From Microbacterium commune (GTDB taxonomy: Bacteria > Actinomycetota > Actinomycetes > Actinomycetales > Microbacteriaceae): 64,000 nt of DNA. The stretch lies in NCBI RefSeq assembly GCF_014836945.1, contig NZ_JACSPX010000003.1, forward strand, positions 367,166 through 431,165. The letters run 5' to 3'. Within the stretch, counting starts at the first letter, position 1. Each line of letters opens with the position of its first letter. This document shows, piece by piece, positions 58,461 to 64,000 of this stretch. Below the pieces are notes generated by a model, which saw nothing but the letters and a program-made list of their open reading frames with translations, was not told the origin of the DNA and searched no databases. The translations under genes were made by a program, and so were the position numbers.

Positions 58461-58478
58461 CGGGACGAAAGTCCCATG
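58461..58478 (-). promoter_or_regulatory. DosR-like box upstream of the universal stress gene
   Basis: The core GGGAC-GAAA-GTCCC (58462-58475) is a perfect palindrome arm pair. On the minus strand it reads GGGACTTTCGTCCC, one base from the mycobacterial DosR core GGGACTWWAGTCCC. Confidence 0.75.
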
Positions 58479-58503
58479 AGCGGCTGCGGCGATCGGTGTG
58501 GAG

Positions 58504-59490
58504 TCAGAGCAGCTCGGCGCGCAGCTGCTCAGCGGTCTTCGGGGAGAGCAGCCCCGGCGCGATGTCGAACGGCGTCTTCGCGCCGTGGTCGCCCGACGCG
58601 TGCAGGCGCGCGGCGGCGCGCGCGTACGCCACGAGGACGCTGGCGGTGAACTCGGGGTTCGACTCGAGGGCGAGTCGGAACTCCATCGTCTGAGACGAGG
58701 CGTCGGAGGTCGTCCCGCTGCGGATCACGAAGCCGCCGTGCGGCGCGCCGGCGTGATCGCGGGTGAGCTCCTCCGCCGACACGAACCGCACCGTCGTGTC
58801 GTAGGGCTCGAAGTAATCGGGCATGCTCACGATCGCCTCGCGCACGGCATCCGGATCGGCGCCGTCCGCCAGCACCACCACGCACTCCCTGGTGTGCTTG
58901 TCCCGCGTGCCGAGCTCGGGACGCTCGCCCGCGCGCACCCTGGCCACAGCATCGTCGGACGGGATCGTGTACTGCACGCCGGCCGCGACTCCGGGCACGC
59001 GGCGGATGGCGTCGGAGTGCCCCTGACTGAGTCCGCGCCCCCAGAAGGTGTACGTCTCGCCCTGCGGCAGGATCGCCTCGCCGTAGAGCCGCTGCAACGA
59101 GAACAGCCCGGGATCCCATCCGGTCGAGATCACCGCGGTGGTCCCCGCTGCCCGCGCCGCGGCGTCGACAGCGGCGAAATGCTCGGGGATGCGCGCGTGG
59201 GTGTCGAAGCTGTCCACGACCGAGAAGCGGGATGCGAGCTGCGGCGTCTGCTCGGGCAGGTCGCTCTTCGAGCCGCCGCAGAGGACCAGCACGTCGATCT
59301 CGTCCTGCATGGCGTCGAGCTCGTCGACGCCTCGCACCGGGACGGCCGGGTCGACCGTGCGGACCGAATCGGGGTCGCGCCTGGTGAACACCCCGACGAG
59401 GCGCATGTCGGGATTCAGGGCGATGGATCGCTCGACCCCGCGCCCGAGATTGCCGTAGCCGACGATGCCGATGCGCAGCTGTGCGTTCAT
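58504..59490 (-). CDS. ddh: meso-diaminopimelate D-dehydrogenase
   Basis: A 328-residue NADPH-dependent enzyme that forms meso-diaminopimelate directly from tetrahydrodipicolinate. It has the Rossmann start IGIVGYGNLGRGVE, the family segments VDSFDTHARIPEH and STGWDPGLFS, and a catalytic-region motif FWGRGLSQGHSDA. Length is typical. AAGAGAG precedes the ATG. The gene stands alone, 48 bases after def on the same strand. It offers a one-step route to lysine precursors. Confidence 0.93.
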   Translation of the reverse strand: MNAQLRIGIVGYGNLGRGVERSIALNPDMRLVGVFTRRDPDSVRTVDPAVPVRGVDELDAMQDEIDVLVLCGGSKSDLPEQTPQLASRFSVVDSFDTHARIPEHFAAVDAAARAAGTTAVISTGWDPGLFSLQRLYGEAILPQGETYTFWGRGLSQGHSDAIRRVPGVAAGVQYTIPSDDAVARVRAGERPELGTRDKHTRECVVVLADGADPDAVREAIVSMPDYFEPYDTTVRFVSAEELTRDHAGAPHGGFVIRSGTTSDASSQTMEFRLALESNPEFTASVLVAYARAAARLHASGDHGAKTPFDIAPGLLSPKTAEQLRAELL

Positions 59491-59538
59491 GGTGCTCTCT
59501 TCTGTAGCGCGCGAGCGCGGTCTGTCCGTGGGGGAGTC

Positions 59539-60105
59539 TCAGCCCTCGAGGTCGTCGACCCCGGGCATCCAGCTGTGCGAGCCGCGGTTCCAGCCGCGCT
59601 TGCGCGCGATCTTCTGCACCGTCTTCGCGTCCGAGTCGCCGAGGCGATCGACGTAGAGCACGCCGTCGAGGTGGTCGAACTCGTGCTGCATGATGCGCGC
59701 CCGCCAGCCGTCGACCTCGATGCGCACGTCGCGGCCCTCGAGATCCGTGCCCGTGACGAGCACGCGGTCCGAGCGGCGCAGCGCGAAGCGCTCACCGGGG
59801 AACGACAGGCAGCCCTCGGACTCCTCGTCGGGGTCGGGGGAGCCGGGCTCGAGAGGGGTCATCCACAGCACGGGGTTGATGATCTCCCCGCGCCAGGGGT
59901 TCTCGTCATCGTCGACGTAGGAGTAGACGTAGATGCGCAGGCCCACGCCCACCTGTGGCGCCGCCAGCCCGACGCCGGGAGCGGCGTCCATCGTCTCGTA
60001 CATGTCGGCGACGAGCGTGCGGATCTCGTCGGTCACCTCGCCCACCTCGCTCGCGGGTGCGTGCAGAACAGGATCGCCCATGATGCGAATCGGAAGAACA
60101 GCCAC
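59539..60105 (-). CDS. def: Peptide deformylase
   Basis: A 188-residue metalloenzyme that removes the N-formyl group from new proteins. All three motifs are present: GVGLAAPQ (44-51), EGCLS with the metal Cys99 (97-101) and HEFDH (141-145). GTG 60105 is supported by TAGGGT six bases upstream. It is divergent from the DMT transporter gene, with both -10 boxes in the 43-base gap. Confidence 0.95.
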   Translation of the reverse strand: MAVLPIRIMGDPVLHAPASEVGEVTDEIRTLVADMYETMDAAPGVGLAAPQVGVGLRIYVYSYVDDDENPWRGEIINPVLWMTPLEPGSPDPDEESEGCLSFPGERFALRRSDRVLVTGTDLEGRDVRIEVDGWRARIMQHEFDHLDGVLYVDRLGDSDAKTVQKIARKRGWNRGSHSWMPGVDDLEG

Positions 60106-60111
60106 GCCACA

Positions 60112-60117
60112 ACCCTA
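60112..60117 (-). promoter_or_regulatory. -10 box, leaderless start of def
   Basis: TAGGGT on the minus strand, six bases before GTG 60105. Confidence 0.5.
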
Positions 60118-60136
60118 ACGGGCGGGAAGCGGCAGG

Positions 60137-60142
60137 TAGGGT
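60137..60142 (+). promoter_or_regulatory. -10 box, leaderless start of the DMT transporter gene
   Basis: TAGGGT six bases before GTG 60149. Confidence 0.5.
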
Positions 60143-60148
60143 GAGACG

Positions 60149-61150
60149 GTGCAGCATGGGGCGGACTTCGCAGGGAACGTGAGCGATCAGCTTGTCGGGG
60201 TGTTCCAGAACCCCGCTCTGCTGTTCGGCATCCCGCTGGCTCTGGCCGGAGCGGTCTTCATGTCGCTCGGTGCGCAGTACCAGCATCGCGGCGTCGAGAA
60301 GGTGGAGCGGCTCAGCGGCACGCAGGGCGCGACCGGTCTCAGCGGCGCACAGCTGAAGGGGCTGCTCACACGCCCGTCGTGGATCATCGGGACCCTGATG
60401 CTGGCCCTGGCGATCGTGTGCCAGCTCAGCGCCATCGCCATCGCCCCGCTGATCGTCGTGCAGCCGCTCGGTGCGATCGCGCTCGTGGTGACCACTCTTC
60501 TGAACGCGCGGATCTCCGGTCACACCCCGACCCGGCAGTCGCTAATCGCGATCGGCGCGTGTCTCGGCGGCATTTTCCTGTTCGTCGTGTTCGCCGCGCT
60601 CTACGCGACCGAACGACCGATCAGCAACGACGACCTCTTCATGATCCTCACGATCCTGCTGGTCGTGATCATCGCCCTCGGCGCGTGCTGGCTGATCCTG
60701 CGTCGCCGCATGCGCGCCCTGTTCTACGTCACCGGCGCCGGCATCCTGTACGGCTTCGTCGCCACGCTCGCCAAGGCGGTCATCAGCCGCATCCAGGCCG
60801 GCGACTTCGAGTGGCTCACCGTGGTCTGCGTGATCGCCCTGATCGCCGCCGCCGCCGTCGGCGCGTACTTCGTGCAGACCGCCTACAGCTCGGGGCCGCC
60901 CGACCTCGTCATCGCCGGCCTCACGGTGATCGATCCGATCGTGGCCGTGCTCATCGGCGCGCTCGTGCTCGGGGAGGCCGCGGCCGCTCCGCTGTGGGTC
61001 GTGATCCTGTTCGTCGTCGCCGGAGCGATCGCCATCTGGGGCGTGTTCAGCCTGGCGCGGTACCACCCGCAGGTGCTCAGCGACAGCCAGGAGCTCGGCT
61101 TCCGCCGGGGCAGCGACCCGGGCACGGGTTCAGCGTCCGCGCAGAACTGA
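60149..61150 (+). CDS. DMT-superfamily membrane transporter
   Basis: A 333-residue protein with about nine to ten hydrophobic helices. It contains two internally similar halves typical of the EamA/DMT family, with GAVFMSLGAQYQHRGVE in the first helix pair. The family moves small molecules or Mg2+ (NIPA-like); the substrate is unknown. GTG 60149 fits the -10 spacing, and GTG 60179 (VSDQLVGVF) is an alternative. It is convergent with pgl. Confidence 0.8.
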   Translation: MQHGADFAGNVSDQLVGVFQNPALLFGIPLALAGAVFMSLGAQYQHRGVEKVERLSGTQGATGLSGAQLKGLLTRPSWIIGTLMLALAIVCQLSAIAIAPLIVVQPLGAIALVVTTLLNARISGHTPTRQSLIAIGACLGGIFLFVVFAALYATERPISNDDLFMILTILLVVIIALGACWLILRRRMRALFYVTGAGILYGFVATLAKAVISRIQAGDFEWLTVVCVIALIAAAAVGAYFVQTAYSSGPPDLVIAGLTVIDPIVAVLIGALVLGEAAAAPLWVVILFVVAGAIAIWGVFSLARYHPQVLSDSQELGFRRGSDPGTGSASAQN

Positions 61151-61185
61151 CCCGCAGCAGGCACGGCCGGCCGGACCGGCCGGGC

Positions 61186-61974
61186 TCAGTAGTCCCGGTC
61201 GATGAGCTCGGGCGAGACCTCCGCTGCGGCGGCCTCGTCGACGAAGAACACCGTGCGGCGGCGCCCTTTCGCGCCCGCCGCCGGCACACTGGCGTAGCTT
61301 GCGCCGGCGAGGGCGAGACCGAGAGCGGATGCCTTGTCGGCACCGGTCAGCACCAGCCAGACGCGCTTGGCCGAATTCAGCACCGGACGGGTCAGCGTGA
61401 CGCGTTCCGGCGGCGGCTTGGGCGAGTTGCGCACCGGCAGCGCCGCGGCGTCTGTCACGGTCACCTCGGGGCGGTCGGGGAACAGCGAGGCGATGTGCCC
61501 GTCGGGTCCGACGCCGAGGAAGCAGACCGCGAACGACGGCCACTCGTCGTGCACGCTGGCGAAGCGGGCGAGCTCGGCGGCGTACGCCTGGGCCGCCTCG
61601 TCGAGGGTGACGCCGTCGCTGGGGGCGGCGACCTCGTGCACGTTCTCGGCCGGTACGGGGATGTGATCGAGCAGCGCACGCCGCGACTGCAGCGAATTGC
61701 GGTCGGGGTCGTCGCGCTCGACGAAGCGCTCGTCACCCCACCAGAAGTGCACCAGCGACCAGTCGATGTCCGCCGAACGGGGGTCCTCTGCGGTCGCCGC
61801 GAGCACGGCCCCGCCCATCGACCCACCCGTGAGGCACACGTGCGCGATGCGGCCGTTGCGGGTGCGGGCCTGAAGGCGGGTGATGAAGCGGTCTGCCACG
61901 CGCGCCGCGAGATCGGCGGGAGTGGGCTCGACGACCACGGTCTTCGTCGTTCCCTGGACCTTCACGCCGATCAC
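61186..61974 (-). CDS. pgl: 6-phosphogluconolactonase
   Basis: A 262-residue hydrolase of the oxidative pentose phosphate pathway, of the SOL/NagB-like family. Motifs: CLTGGSMGG, VHFWWGDERFV, and LGVGPDGHIASLFP. GTG 61974 overlaps the opcA stop (GTGA), so translation is coupled; GTG 61965 is a weaker alternative. It is the last gene of the zwf-opcA-pgl unit. Confidence 0.94.
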   Translation of the reverse strand: MIGVKVQGTTKTVVVEPTPADLAARVADRFITRLQARTRNGRIAHVCLTGGSMGGAVLAATAEDPRSADIDWSLVHFWWGDERFVERDDPDRNSLQSRRALLDHIPVPAENVHEVAAPSDGVTLDEAAQAYAAELARFASVHDEWPSFAVCFLGVGPDGHIASLFPDRPEVTVTDAAALPVRNSPKPPPERVTLTRPVLNSAKRVWLVLTGADKASALGLALAGASYASVPAAGAKGRRRTVFFVDEAAAAEVSPELIDRDY

Positions 61975-62906
61975 GCTCCCTGCTCGGGCGGGCCGAGGTG
62001 CGACCAGCCCTCGGTGATGACACGACCATAGAGCAGATCCGCGTCGAGGCGGCGCAGCTCCTCGGCGAGGCACTCGCGCAGCGTGCGCCGCGGCAGGTGC
62101 AGCTCGTGGTCGGGCTGGCCGGGCTGGGTCAGCACGGCGACGCCGGTTGAGGGCCGCTCGAGCAGGATGTCGCCGCTGGCGCGGGTGAGGCGCACCGACT
62201 TGATGCCCTCCTCCCACTCGCTCGGATCCTCGTACGACCACGTCACGGGCACATCGAGCGCCATCTGCAGCCATGCGGCCAGCAGCGCGGTCGACGGCGA
62301 CGCCGCGGCGCCGCGCACCTCGGCGCCGACCACGTCCTCGAAGGGCGGCTGGTCGAGCACGGCTGCGAGCTGTTCGCGCCAGTGCGTGAGGCGGGTCCAG
62401 GCGAGGTCCGTGTCGCCGGGGGCGTGGGTGCGGCCCAGCAGGGTCAGGCGGTCGCGCACATCGGAGCTCGTGGCCGCGTCGGTGATGCGGCGCTGCGCGA
62501 TCCGCCCGAGAGGGGAATCCGCGGCATCCAGCGGCGCTTCGTCCGGCCACCACGCGACAACGGGGGCATCCGGCAGCAGGAGTCCGGTGACCAGGCTCTC
62601 GGCGTTGCTCGCCGCGTCGCCGAAGGCTCGCAGCACCACCACCTCGCTCGCTCCGGCATCGCCGCCGACGCGGATCTGCGCGTCCAGTCGGGCCTCGCCG
62701 TCGCCGAGGGTGAGGACGATCACGCGCATCGGGTGCTCGCGGGATGCGTCGTTGGCCGCCTCGATCGCCTCTTCGGCGACCCCGTTGCGGGCGGCGATGA
62801 TCAGGGTCAGCACACGACCGAGGGCGACGGCGCCGCCCTCTTCGCGCACCTTGACGAGCTGCTTGGCGACCTGACTGATCGTCGTGTCGGGGATGTCGAT
62901 GATCAC
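61971..62906 (-). CDS. opcA: Glucose-6-phosphate dehydrogenase assembly protein OpcA
   Basis: A 311-residue protein that supports assembly or activity of glucose-6-phosphate dehydrogenase in actinobacteria and cyanobacteria. It starts (V)IIDIPDTTISQVAKQL and has the conserved PVVAWWPDEAP segment and a C-terminal RLTRASGDILLERP region. GTG 62906 overlaps the zwf stop. It lies between its target enzyme and pgl. Confidence 0.94.
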   Translation of the reverse strand: MIIDIPDTTISQVAKQLVKVREEGGAVALGRVLTLIIAARNGVAEEAIEAANDASREHPMRVIVLTLGDGEARLDAQIRVGGDAGASEVVVLRAFGDAASNAESLVTGLLLPDAPVVAWWPDEAPLDAADSPLGRIAQRRITDAATSSDVRDRLTLLGRTHAPGDTDLAWTRLTHWREQLAAVLDQPPFEDVVGAEVRGAAASPSTALLAAWLQMALDVPVTWSYEDPSEWEEGIKSVRLTRASGDILLERPSTGVAVLTQPGQPDHELHLPRRTLRECLAEELRRLDADLLYGRVITEGWSHLGPPEQGA

Positions 62907-64000
62907 GGGCGTCTCCAGACTCGTCCGTCGCGGGCAAGGAGGTCATCGGCCGAGGCAGGGCCCCAGGAGCCGGGGGCGTACTGTTCGGGCTGCTCGTCCA
63001 GAGATGCCCAGTACTGCTCGATCGGGTCGAGGATCTTCCACGACAGCTCGACCTCCTCGTGCCGGGGGAAGAGCGGGGGATCGCCGAGGAGCACGTCGAG
63101 GATGAGGCGCTCGTACGCCTCGGGGCTCGCCTCGGTGAAGGCGTGGCCGTACCCGAAGTCCATGGTCACGTCGCGCACCTGGGTTCCGGCGCCGGGGACC
63201 TTCGAGCCGAAGCGGATCGTGACGCCCTCGTTCGGCTGCACGCGGATGACCAGGGCGTTCTGGCCGATCTCCGACGCGCGGCCCATCAGATGGTGCGGCG
63301 CGCGCTTGAAGACGATCGCGATCTCGGTGACCCGGCGTCCCAGGCGCTTGCCGGTGCGGAGGTAGAACGGCACACCTGCCCAGCGGCGGTTGGCGATCTC
63401 GAGCTTGAGGGCCGCGTACGTCTCGGTGGTCGACTGGGGGTTCATCCCCTCCTCTTCGAGGAAGCCGTTCACCTTCTCGCCGCCCTGCCACCCGCCGGCG
63501 TACTGGCCGCGTGCGGCCGCCAGCGACAGATCCTCCGGGAGCTGGACCGCCTCGAGGACCTTCTCCTTCTCGGCGCGAAGATGCTCGGCCGACAGGCTGA
63601 TCGGCTCCTCCATCGCCGTGAGGGCGAGAAGCTGCAGCAGGTGGTTCTGGATCACGTCGCGTGCCGCGCCGATGCCGTCGTAGTAGCCCGCGCGGCCGCC
63701 CACGCCGATGTCCTCGGCCATGGTGATCTGCACGTGATCGATGTGGTTGCGATTCCAGATCGGCTCGTACAGCTCGTTCGCGAAGCGCAGCGCGAGGATG
63801 TTCTGCACCGTCTCCTTGCCGAGGTAGTGGTCGATGCGGAAGATCGAGTCGGCGGGGAAGGCGACCTCGAGCGCGCTGTTGAGGGCCCGAGCCGACTCCA
63901 GGTCGTCGCCGAACGGCTTCTCGATCACGACGCGGCGCCAGCAGGTGTCGTCGTCGCTGTCCTCGCCGACCAGGCCGGATTCCTTCAGCTGGCGCGCCAC
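62903..64000 (-). CDS. zwf: Glucose-6-phosphate dehydrogenase (5' end beyond the window)
   Basis: The last 365 residues of an enzyme of about 510. The family signature with the active-site residues, IDHYLGKETVQN, is present, as are VIEKPFGDDL, the substrate-binding MEEPISLSAEHLRAEKE region and RTGKRLGRR. The NADP-binding N-terminus lies past 64000. It overlaps opcA by four bases. It catalyses the entry step of the oxidative pentose phosphate pathway. Confidence 0.95.
   Translation of the reverse strand: MARQLKESGLVGEDSDDDTCWRRVVIEKPFGDDLESARALNSALEVAFPADSIFRIDHYLGKETVQNILALRFANELYEPIWNRNHIDHVQITMAEDIGVGGRAGYYDGIGAARDVIQNHLLQLLALTAMEEPISLSAEHLRAEKEKVLEAVQLPEDLSLAAARGQYAGGWQGGEKVNGFLEEEGMNPQSTTETYAALKLEIANRRWAGVPFYLRTGKRLGRRVTEIAIVFKRAPHHLMGRASEIGQNALVIRVQPNEGVTIRFGSKVPGAGTQVRDVTMDFGYGHAFTEASPEAYERLILDVLLGDPPLFPRHEEVELSWKILDPIEQYWASLDEQPEQYAPGSWGPASADDLLARDGRVWRRP

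Overview
The window is high-GC actinobacterial DNA. Gene order (rne, rplU-rpmA-obgE-proB-proA; lepA-hemW-hrcA-dnaJ-rsmE-phoH-ybeY-era; recO-uppS; dusB-dgt-dnaG; zwf-opcA-pgl), an OpcA protein, DUF222/HNH genes and the protein sequences point to the family Microbacteriaceae, most likely Microbacterium. This assignment is my inference from familiar protein sequences and synteny. Almost everything is chromosomal core; no gap without a gene exceeds 300 bases.

Layout. 1-7874: end of an RNase E/G gene, ribosomal proteins L21 and L27, ObgE, proline synthesis (proB, proA), nadD, a membrane protein and the ribosome-silencing factor rsfS. 8072-9810: a tRNA-Ala gene followed by a small, somewhat lower-GC accessory segment that encodes a membrane protein with an Ig-like domain and a cytoplasmic subtilisin-like protein lacking the catalytic serine block. 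9862-24392: a Ca/H antiporter, a GH3 lipoprotein, a putative DNA glycosylase, an App1-type phosphatase, DedA, PabB, LeuS, ComEA/ComEC, HolA, S20 and a hydrolase. 24460-30195: a complete oligopeptide ABC importer. 30380-41355: lepA to era, including a CIRCE operator before hrcA. 41442-43317: leuA with a leucine-rich leader peptide and a pseudoknot-type leader. 43334-54412: a TRIC-like membrane protein, recO, uppS, a broken DUF222/HNH gene, a small kinase, DsbA-like and peroxidase genes, dusB-dgt-dnaG and a lone ABC ATPase. 54508-58427: tRNA-Asn and a DosR/DosS-type hypoxia or redox module (flavodoxin, haem-type GAF kinase, response regulator, universal stress protein) carrying three related palindromes. 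58504-64000: meso-DAP dehydrogenase, peptide deformylase, a DMT-family transporter, and pgl-opcA-zwf running off the right edge.

Two scales of signal stand out. Locally, the DosR-like cluster looks like a self-contained regulon, because its palindromes lie before three of the transcription units that encode it. Across the window, about nineteen genes have a TANNNT-like -10 box exactly 6-7 bases before the start codon. That is the signature of leaderless transcripts and it fixes many starts (pabB, comEA, holA, recO, def and others). The least explained segment is the protease/membrane-protein pair beside tRNA-Ala.
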